This document shows positions 7,816 to 16,843 of a stretch of 54,776 bases of DNA, one piece after another. The DNA lies in assembly GCF_017874545.1 (NCBI RefSeq), contig NZ_JAGGLT010000021.1, forward strand, positions 1 to 54,776, given 5' to 3'. Under the pieces are notes generated by a model that ran no database searches, was not told the origin of the DNA, and saw only the letters and a list, made by a program, of their open reading frames with translations. Every line of letters begins with the position of its first letter. Position 1 is the stretch's first letter. The stretch is from Thermoanaerobacterium butyriciformans (GTDB lineage: Bacteria > Bacillota > Thermoanaerobacteria > Thermoanaerobacterales > Thermoanaerobacteraceae). Made by a program: the position numbers and the translations under genes.

Positions 7816-9435
7816 TTAGCTAAATCTCCTTTTTAGCCTTGTCAAAACATCAGACAATGTTGCCAGATCCTCATTGACTTCTTTAACCTTTCCTCTGTTT
7901 TGGCTTATGATATCTTTAAGTCTTGACAAAATCTTATCGTTTTCTGTCTTTAATTCTTCTATCTGTCTTAATATCTCATCATCAGACGGCAATGCGATTT
8001 CTGCTACATTTACTTCGTTCAAATCAAAGTCATACGTATCGTACTTTGAAGGAATAACCGTTTCAATATTTAGCTCACTTTTTATCTTATCTGATAATAC
8101 TTTTTGAGCACTGTCTTCACCGTGGACAATAAATATTTTCTTTGGCTTTTTCTTAAATGACGATATCCAATCCATCAAGCCCTTTTGATCTGCATGGCCT
8201 GAAAAGCTCTCTATATTTTCAATCTCTGCGTTAACTGTTATCTCTTCGCCAAAAATATTTACTGTCTTTTCGCCTTCTAATATCCTCCTGCCAAGTGTTC
8301 CTTTTGCCTGATAACCAACAAAGACGATTGTGCTATCAGATCTCCAAAGATTGTGCTTCAGATGATGTTTGATGCGCCCTGCCTCACACATGCCGCTGGC
8401 AGAAATGATGATGACAGGTTCTTTAAGGTCATTTAATGCCTTTGACTCTTCCGCTGAATGGGTGAAATGCAAATTAGGGAAATCTAAAGGATAATCGCCA
8501 TTTTCTACATACCTTCTGGCTTCGTCATCGAAATAATCAAGGTGCTTTCTAAAAACGCCTGTAACTGATGTAGCAAGAGGACTGTCAACGTACACCGGCA
8601 CTTTACTTAAGTACTCTATCTCGTCCTTATAAAGTCCTTCATCAAGCTTATGTATTTCATATAAAAGTTCTTGTGTCCTTCCAACTGCAAATGATGGAAT
8701 AATTACATTTCCGCCTCTCGATATCGTCTTTTTTATAATCTCCATAAGCTTCCTTGCCTTATCACCAACACTTTCATGGAGCCTATCGCCGTATGTAGAC
8801 TCGCACACAAGATAATCAGCTTCATCTATAATGGTGGGATCTCTCAAAATCGGTATATTTTTGTTTCCTAAATCCCCCGAAAAAACCACCTTTGTCTCTT
8901 TGTCTTTTTCTTTAACCCATATCTCTAGTATAGAAGATCCCAGCATGTGTCCTGCATCATTAAACCTTACTTTTACATCCGACGATGGCTCTATTACCTC
9001 ATCATAGTTTACACCGCAAAAAAGCTGCATAGCTGCTTTTCCATCGTCTGCAGTGTAAAGAGGCATTCTAAGCTGTTTTCCTGCCCTCTTCCTTTTGCGG
9101 TTTTTCCATTCATTTTCAATCTGCTGTATATGACCGCTATCCTGTAGCATGTATTCACAAAGATCTACCGTACCTTTAGTTGCGTAAATCTTCTTTTTAT
9201 ATCCTCTCTTATAAAGCAGCGGTATCCTTCCACTATGATCTATATGTGCGTGTGTCAAAAGCATAAAGTCGATTTCATCTACATTAAATGCAAACTCCTG
9301 ATAATTGAATTCATCTTCTAACTCACTTCCTTGAAACATGCCACAATCTACCAGAAATTTTGTACTTTCAGTCTCTACAAGGTAGCAAGAACCTGTTACT
9401 TCCTTCGCAGCACCTAAAAATGTGATCTTCATCAT
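7816..9435 (-). CDS. Metallo-beta-lactamase fold hydrolase with beta-CASP domain (CPSF/YSH1-like RNase)
   Basis: Predicted zinc-dependent nuclease of the cytoplasm acting on RNA. It shows the MBL motif HAHIDHSG near residue 55, the SGDLG and ESTYGDR segments, a beta-CASP domain (VIIPSFAVGRTQELL), and the late RNA-specificity motifs SASGMCEAGR and SFSGHADQ/FIVHGE. Length is 539 residues from the ATG at 9435, which has GGAGAGGAGAGAT in front; a further upstream ATG at 9471 lacks a ribosome site. The last 60 residues are charged and probably coiled coil. It differs from RNase J, which is longer and has another C-terminal domain. It stands alone with its own terminator, so the physiological RNA target is unknown. 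Confidence 0.88.
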   Translation of the reverse strand: MMKITFLGAAKEVTGSCYLVETESTKFLVDCGMFQGSELEDEFNYQEFAFNVDEIDFMLLTHAHIDHSGRIPLLYKRGYKKKIYATKGTVDLCEYMLQDSGHIQQIENEWKNRKRKRAGKQLRMPLYTADDGKAAMQLFCGVNYDEVIEPSSDVKVRFNDAGHMLGSSILEIWVKEKDKETKVVFSGDLGNKNIPILRDPTIIDEADYLVCESTYGDRLHESVGDKARKLMEIIKKTISRGGNVIIPSFAVGRTQELLYEIHKLDEGLYKDEIEYLSKVPVYVDSPLATSVTGVFRKHLDYFDDEARRYVENGDYPLDFPNLHFTHSAEESKALNDLKEPVIIISASGMCEAGRIKHHLKHNLWRSDSTIVFVGYQAKGTLGRRILEGEKTVNIFGEEITVNAEIENIESFSGHADQKGLMDWISSFKKKPKKIFIVHGEDSAQKVLSDKIKSELNIETVIPSKYDTYDFDLNEVNVAEIALPSDDEILRQIEELKTENDKILSRLKDIISQNRGKVKEVNEDLATLSDVLTRLKRRFS

Positions 9436-9515
9436 ATCTCTCCTCTCCAATGAATTGATAAAAATATTCATCCTTTTAATAATAGTCTTAATAATATTAT
9501 ACTATAATTAATAAA

Positions 9516-9553
9516 AAAAGCGAGGAAGGACTTAAATCCTTGCACTCGCTTTT
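9516..9553 (-). terminator. Terminator of xylR
   Basis: AAAAGCGAG (9516-9524) pairs with CTCGCTTTT (9545-9553), with an inner AAGGA/TCCTT stem, followed on the minus strand by a T run. It overlaps the xylR stop codon. Confidence 0.85.
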
Positions 9554-10754
9554 ACAATCCGGGATATGAAAAAAGTTCTGATATTACTAATGTTACAGCA
9601 CCTATAGCCCGATCCAGCATTCCCAGTTTTGATATTTCAACTGCAACATTATTGTACCTTGACACTAGACATTTGCTATCTATATACTCTCTTATGGTAT
9701 TTAATAGATAATCCCCTATTCCAGACAGTGTATTGCCTATTATGACCAAGTCAGGATTAAATGTATTTACAATATTTACTATGCCTATGCTTAAATTCCT
9801 TGATATTTCTTCTATTGATATTTTTGCCAAGCTGCTGCCCATCTCTGCAAAACCTGCAATATCGTTAATATCTAATCTGTCTATATTGTCAACATTTAAA
9901 TACTCATCTTTTTTGCCGGATTCTAACTTTTCTTTTATAAAGTTAAACAATGATTTTTCTGACGCGTAGTTTTCCCAGCATCCTCTGTTCCCACAACTGC
10001 ATAGATGGTCGTTTATATCAATCGTCATGTGTCCCATCTCACCTGCTAGTCCGCCCGAACCTCTGTAAAGCTCGTTATTGATTATGATTCCTGTGCCAAT
10101 ACCTATACCTGCACTTATATAGACGAAATTTCTAGCATTTTTACCTGCCCCAAACCACTTCTCGCCTATAGCGCCTGTATTAGCCTCATTATCTATATAC
10201 ACTTTTAAGTTGAATCTCTCTTCTACTATCTTTTTAAGCTCCACATTTTCCCAATTCAAGTTTGGAGCTTTTAACACAACGCCTCTTTTATAATCAGTAA
10301 TACCAGGCACACCAATGCCTATGCCTAATATTCCCTTCACCGTATTTGGCGAATTTTTTATAGCCTCATCTATAAGTTCTATCATTTTAGATATGATGTC
10401 TTCCTTGCTTTCACCGATCTTTAAATTTATCCGCTTTTGCCACAATATGTTTGCAAGTATGTCTGTCAAAATAACAAGTATATAGTTTACGTCTAAATCA
10501 ATACCAATGATACAGCCTGCAAGGCTGTTTATCATAAGCATTATAGGCTTTCTGCCGCCTTTTGACTCACCGGGCCCTTCTTCTTCTACAAAGCCTTCTT
10601 TTATAAGTTCATCAACTAGAGAGGATATTGTGGATTTATTTAAACCTGTTATATTCGCCAAATCAGCTCTTGATATTATGCCTTTTTTGCGAATTGTATT
10701 AAGAACGATGGATTTATTAATTTGTTTAATTAATAACTGATCACCTGTTATCAT
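9552..10754 (-). CDS. xylR: ROK-family xylose repressor
   Basis: Repressor of the ROK family, 400 residues. An N-terminal winged HTH (SRADLANITGLNKSTISSLV, about 25-60) is followed by a glucokinase-like sugar-binding domain with GIGIGVPG, GEMGHMTID and the zinc-type cluster CSCGNRGCWENYAS. ATG 10754 is preferred over the upstream frame start because AAGGTGATTTG lies directly in front of it. It sits just downstream of xylFGH in the same direction, with its own promoter, and a Bacillus-type XylR operator is found before xylA. Together this makes it the xylose-responsive repressor of the locus. ROK repressors of other sugars look alike, so the assignment leans on context. Confidence 0.88.
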   Translation of the reverse strand: MITGDQLLIKQINKSIVLNTIRKKGIISRADLANITGLNKSTISSLVDELIKEGFVEEEGPGESKGGRKPIMLMINSLAGCIIGIDLDVNYILVILTDILANILWQKRINLKIGESKEDIISKMIELIDEAIKNSPNTVKGILGIGIGVPGITDYKRGVVLKAPNLNWENVELKKIVEERFNLKVYIDNEANTGAIGEKWFGAGKNARNFVYISAGIGIGTGIIINNELYRGSGGLAGEMGHMTIDINDHLCSCGNRGCWENYASEKSLFNFIKEKLESGKKDEYLNVDNIDRLDINDIAGFAEMGSSLAKISIEEISRNLSIGIVNIVNTFNPDLVIIGNTLSGIGDYLLNTIREYIDSKCLVSRYNNVAVEISKLGMLDRAIGAVTLVISELFSYPGL

Positions 10755-10800
10755 CAAATCACCTTGCAATGCTTCGTTTTCACTAACAATCTAATTTTAT

Positions 10801-10830
10801 ATTATACCATATCGAAATGTACCCACTCAA
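10801..10830 (-). promoter_or_regulatory. Sigma-A promoter of xylR
   Basis: TTGAGT (10830-10825), 18 bases, TATAAT (10806-10801) on the minus strand, about 47 bases before the xylR start codon. Confidence 0.7.
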
Positions 10831-10983
10831 TGATTTTGACTTGACATAATAATCGAAAATCCCAGTGGAAAGTTTAATAATTTGACGAAAATTTTCCTCC
10901 ATTCATATACTTATATTGACAATATCGTTTACGAAATCAACAAACAACTATCTAATGCTACTGAACACCTAATAGAAATTTAT

Positions 10984-11006
10984 CTCCCATCTGTAGATGA
11001 TGGGAG
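10984..11006 (-). terminator. Hairpin after xylH
   Basis: CTCCCATC (10984-10991) pairs perfectly with GATGGGAG (10999-11006), 10 bases after the xylH stop. The T run is weak (ATAAATTT), so termination may be partial and some read-through into xylR is possible. Confidence 0.6.
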
Positions 11007-11015
11007 CAGTCTAAA

Positions 11016-12182
11016 TCACTCCTTATTTTTTGAAGCAGCATCAATATATACAGCAATCAATAAAATTAATCCTTTAACGACATATTGCCAAAACGGTGCG
11101 GAATTTAATAAACTCATTCCGTTATTTATACTTGCCATTACCAAAGCACCAATTATAGCGCCAATAACTGAACCAACGCCACCACTAAGGCTTGCACCGC
11201 CAATAACACAAGCAGCGATAGCATCTAATTCAGCATTTTGACCTGCAGATGTTGAACCGGCATTTAATGTTGATGTAAGGACAACACCTGATACAGCAGC
11301 CAGCAGTCCATTAATTGCAAATAAAATGAGTGTTATCTTCTTAACATTGATACCTGATAATTTTGCGGCCTCAATATTACCACCTAATGCGTAAACTCTT
11401 CTACCAAAAACTGTCTTTGACGCAATATAAGTAAATATGGCAGCTAAAATCGCCAAAATCAATACTGAAAAAGGAATTCCATTATAAGAATTTAGCGTGA
11501 ATACAAACAGTCCAATCAATACAACCATAAGTATTATTTTAGCAATATCTAAATAAGAAGGTGAAACTTCTAACCCATACTTAATTTTTGATTTTCTTTG
11601 TGAATATGTGGTATAGGCACCTACCAGCAATACAATTATACCGAGTAAATATCCACTTACTGGAGTTAAATAAGCTTGACCTATAAACTGAAAGTCATTG
11701 CTTAATGGCGCAATCGTGTATCCATTTGTAATACCGATGAGTATTCCTCTAAATACCAACATACCTGCTAATGTTACAATAAACGATGGGACATTTTTAT
11801 AAGCAACCCACCAGCCATTCCATGCTCCTAAAATCAGGCCGACTGCTAATGCAATTATTATTGAAAGGATGCCATTAAAATGAAACCAGACATTAGCGAT
11901 TGCAGCTATACCACCAGTCAAACCCAAAAGTGATCCAACTGAAAGATCAATCTGACCAGCTATTATTACAAAAACCATCCCTATGGCTAAAACCGCCGTA
12001 GAAACCATTTGCCTAAAAAGATTTGACATATTTCTAGAAGTTAAAAAGTCACCTTTTGTAGCAATAGCAAAAATAATCCAAATACCTACTAATGCTATTA
12101 TCATCGTATATAATTTTAAATTAAATGTAAATTTTTTATTTGTCGATACATCATTTTCTTTAAAACCTTTCGAATTCACCAT
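11016..12182 (-). CDS. xylH: Xylose ABC transporter permease
   Basis: Membrane subunit of a sugar ABC importer of the CUT2 class, 388 residues with about ten hydrophobic segments. The region GGASLSGGVGSVIGAIIGAL near the C-terminus is the conserved cytoplasmic loop of this permease family. The ATG follows GGAGGTAAATAATA; the gene begins 2 bases after the xylG stop, so the two are translationally linked. As part of a xylF-G-H operon between xylB and xylR, D-xylose is the likely substrate. Compared with the shorter RbsC type (about 320 residues) the length fits XylH. Confidence 0.9.
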   Translation of the reverse strand: MVNSKGFKENDVSTNKKFTFNLKLYTMIIALVGIWIIFAIATKGDFLTSRNMSNLFRQMVSTAVLAIGMVFVIIAGQIDLSVGSLLGLTGGIAAIANVWFHFNGILSIIIALAVGLILGAWNGWWVAYKNVPSFIVTLAGMLVFRGILIGITNGYTIAPLSNDFQFIGQAYLTPVSGYLLGIIVLLVGAYTTYSQRKSKIKYGLEVSPSYLDIAKIILMVVLIGLFVFTLNSYNGIPFSVLILAILAAIFTYIASKTVFGRRVYALGGNIEAAKLSGINVKKITLILFAINGLLAAVSGVVLTSTLNAGSTSAGQNAELDAIAACVIGGASLSGGVGSVIGAIIGALVMASINNGMSLLNSAPFWQYVVKGLILLIAVYIDAASKNKE

Positions 12183-12184
12183 TA

Positions 12185-13705
12185 TTATTTACCTCCTATC
12201 GCACATTCCATTATCATTTCTTGAGTGACATCCTTATTGACAAATTCACCCTTCTTTTTACCCTCATGCATTACGACAATTCTATCACTTAATCCTATTA
12301 CCTCTGGTAATTCTGATGAAACCATTATTATTGAAATACCGCTTTTAACCAATTCATAAATCAATTTATATATCTCATATTTTGCACCCACATCAATTCC
12401 ACGAGTAGGTTCATCTAATATCAATATTTTAGGATTTCTTAATAAATTTTTAGCCAACACTACTTTTTGTTGATTTCCACCGCTTAAATTTTTTACTGCT
12501 AAGTCAAAATGTGAAACTTTTATTTTTAGCATTTCGATATATTTTTTGACATCTACTATTTCCTTGTTCTCATCAACAGACCCAAAATTATTTTTATAAC
12601 TTTCTATATTAGATAATGTCATATTATTTCTTACGGATAATATATTTATTAACCCTTGACCTTTTCTATCTTCTGGAACCATTGCAATTCCATAATTCAA
12701 AGCTTCATCAGGATTTCTTATATTAATTTTTTTACCTTCTAAATAGATTTCACCTTCATGCTTTCCTTGATATGATCCGAAAATGCTAGAAACAAGTTCA
12801 GTTCTTCCAGCTCCAATAAGACCTGCTATTCCTAATATCTCACCTTCTTTTAAAGTAAAGCTGACATTGTCTACAATTTTTTTGCTAGAGGATTTCGAAT
12901 CATAAACACTGAAATTTTTTACTTCCAATATTTCTTTCCCAATTTGATGTTCTTCTTTTGGGAAAAGATTCGTAAGTTCACGCCCAACCATCATTTTTAT
13001 AATTTCACTCTCTGTAAGATTTTTTGTGTCTTCTGAACCTACCGTTTTCCCATCTCTCTGAACTGTTATCCGATCTGTTATTTCCATTACCTCATTTAAT
13101 TTATGTGAAATGTATATGCATGTAACACCATTATCCTTTAACTGCCTTAATATTTTAAACAATATCTCAACATCAGCATCTGTGAGAGATGATGTTGGCT
13201 CATCCAATATCAATAAACTGACATTTTTAGATAAAGCTTTGGCAATTTCAACTAATTGTTGCTGTCCAATTCCTAAATTCTTCACTGGTACATTAGGATT
13301 AATATTCAAATTCAATTTATCAAGTAAGATTTTAGTTTCATAATACATTCTGTCAAAATCAATTATCCCATTTTTATTAGGCTCATTCCCAATAAATATA
13401 TTTTCACTGACAGACAATTCTTTAACTAATGACAACTCCTGATAAATTATACCTATCCCTGCATCTTCTGCATCTTTAATATTGTTTAATTTTAATTCTC
13501 TTCCATCAAATATTATCTCTCCAGAAAAAGTGCCATGTGGATATACACCGCTTAAAATTTTCATAAGTGTTGACTTTCCCGCACCATTTTCACCACATAG
13601 TCCGTGTATTTCTCCTTTTTTGACTTTTAAATTAACATTGTCTAAAGCTTTAACACCGGAAAATTCCTTTGTTATATTTTTCATTTCTAGAATGAAATCA
13701 CCCAT
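12185..13705 (-). CDS. xylG: Xylose ABC transporter ATP-binding protein
   Basis: Double-domain ATPase energising xylose import, 506 residues. The first cassette has Walker A GENGAGKST, the signature LGIGQQQLVEIA and Walker B LLILDEPTSS; the second has the degenerate Walker A GLIGAGRTE usual in CUT2 transporters, the signature LSGGNQQKVVLA and LILDEPTRG. ATG 13705 is chosen over ATG 13711 because the ribosome site AGGTAGGG lies only one base from the latter but six from the former. A strong hairpin lies between xylF and this gene. It is followed directly by xylH. Confidence 0.92.
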   Translation of the reverse strand: MGDFILEMKNITKEFSGVKALDNVNLKVKKGEIHGLCGENGAGKSTLMKILSGVYPHGTFSGEIIFDGRELKLNNIKDAEDAGIGIIYQELSLVKELSVSENIFIGNEPNKNGIIDFDRMYYETKILLDKLNLNINPNVPVKNLGIGQQQLVEIAKALSKNVSLLILDEPTSSLTDADVEILFKILRQLKDNGVTCIYISHKLNEVMEITDRITVQRDGKTVGSEDTKNLTESEIIKMMVGRELTNLFPKEEHQIGKEILEVKNFSVYDSKSSSKKIVDNVSFTLKEGEILGIAGLIGAGRTELVSSIFGSYQGKHEGEIYLEGKKINIRNPDEALNYGIAMVPEDRKGQGLINILSVRNNMTLSNIESYKNNFGSVDENKEIVDVKKYIEMLKIKVSHFDLAVKNLSGGNQQKVVLAKNLLRNPKILILDEPTRGIDVGAKYEIYKLIYELVKSGISIIMVSSELPEVIGLSDRIVVMHEGKKKGEFVNKDVTQEMIMECAIGGK

Positions 13706-13726
13706 ATCCATCCCTACCTTTTTTGA

Positions 13727-13754
13727 TTAGGGGAATGAGTTTTCATTCCCCTAA
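13727..13754 (-). promoter_or_regulatory. Intercistronic hairpin between xylF and xylG
   Basis: Twelve-base perfect stem TTAGGGGAATGA / TCATTCCCCTAA with a four-base loop. On the minus strand it follows the xylF stop by 16 bases and is followed by AATCAAAAAAGG, not by T, so it is more likely an mRNA 3'-end stabiliser for xylF than a full terminator. This commonly gives an excess of binding protein over membrane parts. Confidence 0.65.
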
Positions 13755-13770
13755 AGAATTTTTTTAATAA

Positions 13771-14877
13771 TTATTGTTTCGGCCACTGATCTTTAGGAAC
13801 ATTTTTATAAACTTCATCAAGGCTATGGAATCCATCTTTTATGATAGTATCTACCATATTGTTCTTATCTACGGCTACAGGTGTAAGCAATACAGATGGT
13901 ACGTCAATTTTTCCATTATTGACCTTTCCATTTGCATTGATGTCTTCACCTTTTGCTAAGGCAATCGCTACATCAGCACCTTTTGTTGCTTCTTCTTTTA
14001 CTGGCTTATATACAGTCATTGATTGTTTGCCTTCAACAATCAACTGACAATTTGCTAGGTCAGCATCTTGACCTGATATTGCAACTTTTCCAGCAAGATT
14101 TTGTTCCTGCAAAGCCCTAATCGCTCCTAAAGCAGTACTGTCATTTGCGTCAACTACTGCATCAATTTTATTATTATTAGCTGTTAGTGCATTTTGCATT
14201 ATATTATAAGCATTTTGTGTCAGCCAATCTTGCGCCCATTGCTCTCCAACTATTTTTATATCGCCTTTATCAACTAATGGTTGTAAAACCTTCTTTTGAC
14301 CTTGTTCAAACAATTTAGCATTATTATCTGTAGGTGAGCCTTCAAGCAAGAAATAATTTCCTTTTGGTACCAATTTCGTTATATATTCAGCTTGTAATTC
14401 ACCAACTTTTTCATTGTCAAATGACACGTATGCATCAACGTCTGCATTCATAATTAATCTGTCGTATGCTAAAACCTTTACTCCTGCTTTATGAGCTTCT
14501 TCAACGATTGGTGCTATTGCACTTCCATCATGCGGAATTATTACTAAAACTTTTATGCCTTGTGCTATTAAATTTTGACATTGTGAATATTGTGTTTGTG
14601 AATCACTATTAGCTGACTGTACTAATACATCAGCTCCTAACTCTTTAGCCCTTTGAACAAAATAGTCTCTATCATGTTGCCATCTCTCTAGATTTAAAGT
14701 ATCAAAACTAAATCCTATTTTAATTTTACCTGAATTGTCAGAAGTTTTTGTTGTTTGGCTTGTTTGATTATTTGAATTTGATTGATTCGGATTTGTTGTA
14801 GCACATCCTGAGAACGTAAACAACATTGCAAATATAAGGATTAGAGACAATAGATTTTTCTTGAAATTTTTACTCAT
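13771..14877 (-). CDS. xylF: D-xylose-binding lipoprotein
   Basis: Extracellular sugar-binding component of the xylose ABC importer. A lipoprotein signal peptide ends in the lipobox FSGC (Cys about 26), followed by a Ser/Asn/Gln/Thr-rich linker to residue about 48, then a type I periplasmic-binding fold (residues 50-368) with IKIGFSFDTLNLERW, VIIPHDGSAIAP, AVVDANDSTALGAIRALQ and ISGQDADLANCQ, typical of XylF. Start ATG is preceded by AGGAAGGGG. It is the first gene of xylFGH, separated from xylB by about 400 bases and probably transcribed from its own promoter there. Confidence 0.93.
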   Translation of the reverse strand: MSKNFKKNLLSLILIFAMLFTFSGCATTNPNQSNSNNQTSQTTKTSDNSGKIKIGFSFDTLNLERWQHDRDYFVQRAKELGADVLVQSANSDSQTQYSQCQNLIAQGIKVLVIIPHDGSAIAPIVEEAHKAGVKVLAYDRLIMNADVDAYVSFDNEKVGELQAEYITKLVPKGNYFLLEGSPTDNNAKLFEQGQKKVLQPLVDKGDIKIVGEQWAQDWLTQNAYNIMQNALTANNNKIDAVVDANDSTALGAIRALQEQNLAGKVAISGQDADLANCQLIVEGKQSMTVYKPVKEEATKGADVAIALAKGEDINANGKVNNGKIDVPSVLLTPVAVDKNNMVDTIIKDGFHSLDEVYKNVPKDQWPKQ

Positions 14878-15274
14878 TTTAATTTCCCCTTCCTATTGAT
14901 ATTTTTGCGGAAGTCAAATGCTCTTAAGTCAAATTTTTAAATTAAACCGAGACAATAATTTATCCTTTTTATTTAACACCCCCTTATGTAAGTATTTTTA
15001 AAATGCTAAATAAAGTTTTTGATTATACTACAATTTTCTTGTAAATATCTACTAAATATAGAATTTTATTATTAGCTAAAATTACTTTTATTTATTAATC
15101 TTTTAAATAAACATAATAAAGGCAAGTACAAGGAACAGATAATTTAAGCTATTATTTTTTCTAATCAATATTAATTTGCTTTACTAATAATGACTCAAAG
15201 TTAAATTTTTCTAGCCATCATTAATGTCCCTTGTACTATGATGAATTTTTTTCACTATCAAATTTCCAAATTTT
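14878..15274 (-). other. xylB-xylF intergenic region
   Basis: AT-rich gap of 397 bases. A TATAAT box on the minus strand (revcomp at about 15024-15029) is the best candidate for an xylF promoter, but no good -35 box accompanies it. An inverted repeat of AGTACAAGG (15126-15134) and CCTTGTACT (15230-15238) encloses about 95 bases and could close a large stem-loop behind xylB. A shorter CATCA/TGATG pairing near 15215-15243 with a T-rich flank may help end the xylAB transcript. No XylR-like palindrome and no convincing ORF were found here. Confidence 0.4.
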
Positions 15275-16780
15275 TTATGAATTTAACTTCCCTATCTCCT
15301 CAAATGCACCTTTAAGCTTTGAATACAAGCTTACATAAATTGGATACAGCTTGTTGTACTTTTCGACGTTTTCTTTGATTGGGTACACGCTATCTGTAAC
15401 TTTTATTAAACTATTGCAAGCGTCATCTACATTTTTGTAAAGGCCATATCCTACAGATGCCATTATGGCTGCACCATATGAGGGCCCTTCTGTAGCATTT
15501 ATCATGTCTATCCTTACATTGAATATGTCAGCAAGTATCTGCCTCCAAAGTTTGCTTTTAGCACCACCACCGCTTACTCTGACTTCATTAACAGGTATAT
15601 TAAGATCTTTAATGAGTTCAAGAGAGTCTCTCAACCCAAATGCGACACCTTCCAATATGGACCTTGTCATGTGGCCTCTATTGTGTGTTATGCTTAATCC
15701 TACAAAGCTTCCTTTTGCATAAGGGTCGCTATATGGTGTTCTTTCTCCCATAAGATAAGGCAAGAATATTAGCCCATCACTTCCCGGCTTCACCTTCTCT
15801 GCTTCTTCTAAGAGTCCATCAAATGTCATAACATCAGCATTGTAATTATTTACATCATCCACCCACCATTTAAGACATGATGCAGCCGAAAGCATTACAC
15901 CCATCACATGCCATTTGCCATTTGCATGACAGAATGAGTGAAGCCTAAGCTCATCATCTGCTGCATACTTGTCCTGTGATGCAAATACGACACCAGATGT
16001 GCCTAAAGCAACTGATACTATGCCGCTTTTCACAGTTCCAGTACCGACAGCACCGCTAGCCTGATCGCCGCCTCCACCTACGACAATTGTACCTTCTTTA
16101 AGTCCTGTCAAATCTGCAGCTTCTTTTGTCACATGGCCCGTTACATCAGTCGATTCATAACATTTAGGAAGAGCTTTTTCGGGTATTTCAAATATGTCTA
16201 TCATTTCCTTTGACCATCTTCTATTGCTGACATCAAATAGAAGTGTTCCTGATGCATCAGAAACCTCTGTAGCGTACTCACCTGTTAATTTAAACCTTAT
16301 ATAGTCTTTTGGCAAAAGGATGTGAGCGATTTTGCTGTATACATCTGGAAGGTGTTTTCTTACCCATAATATCTTTGGAGCAGTAAAGCCTGTCAATGCC
16401 TTATTACCTGTATACTTCAAAAGACCTTCTTTACCTATCTTTCCAGTAATGTAGTCACATTCTTCCTGTGTCCTCTGATCGCACCAAAGTATAGCAGGTG
16501 TGATGACATTATTGTCTTTATCGAGAAGCACAAGGCCATGCATCTGGCCGCTTAAACCGACGCCTTTTATGTCATCACCATTTACACCGCTTTTTGCAAT
16601 AATCTCTTTTACACCATCTTTCGTTGCATTCCACCAGTCATCTGGATTTTGCTCTGCCCATCCAGGCTCTGGATAATACACAGGATATTCTTTTGAAACG
16701 CTAGATACAACACTTCCGTTGTCACTCATCAGTATTATCTTAACTGATGACGTACCTAAATCTATCCCTAAAAAATACAT
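15275..16780 (-). CDS. xylB: Xylulokinase
   Basis: FGGY-family kinase that phosphorylates D-xylulose to xylulose 5-phosphate, feeding the pentose phosphate pathway. The 501-residue product starts MYFLGIDLGTSSVK, the ATP-binding phosphate-1 motif. It shows GVGLSGQMHGLVLLD (xylulose-binding), the catalytic aspartate in VGGGGDQASGAVG, and VSGGGAKSKLWRQ. ATG 16780 is chosen because GGAGGTAAATAT stands in front of it; the longer frame to 16837 runs into the xylA end and has no ribosome site. It follows xylA by 63 bases in one operon. Confidence 0.95.
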   Translation of the reverse strand: MYFLGIDLGTSSVKIILMSDNGSVVSSVSKEYPVYYPEPGWAEQNPDDWWNATKDGVKEIIAKSGVNGDDIKGVGLSGQMHGLVLLDKDNNVITPAILWCDQRTQEECDYITGKIGKEGLLKYTGNKALTGFTAPKILWVRKHLPDVYSKIAHILLPKDYIRFKLTGEYATEVSDASGTLLFDVSNRRWSKEMIDIFEIPEKALPKCYESTDVTGHVTKEAADLTGLKEGTIVVGGGGDQASGAVGTGTVKSGIVSVALGTSGVVFASQDKYAADDELRLHSFCHANGKWHVMGVMLSAASCLKWWVDDVNNYNADVMTFDGLLEEAEKVKPGSDGLIFLPYLMGERTPYSDPYAKGSFVGLSITHNRGHMTRSILEGVAFGLRDSLELIKDLNIPVNEVRVSGGGAKSKLWRQILADIFNVRIDMINATEGPSYGAAIMASVGYGLYKNVDDACNSLIKVTDSVYPIKENVEKYNKLYPIYVSLYSKLKGAFEEIGKLNS

Positions 16781-16843
16781 ATATTTACCTCCATGAAATG
16801 TTATAGAGGGGAATAATGAAACATTTATCCCCCTCATGTTTCA

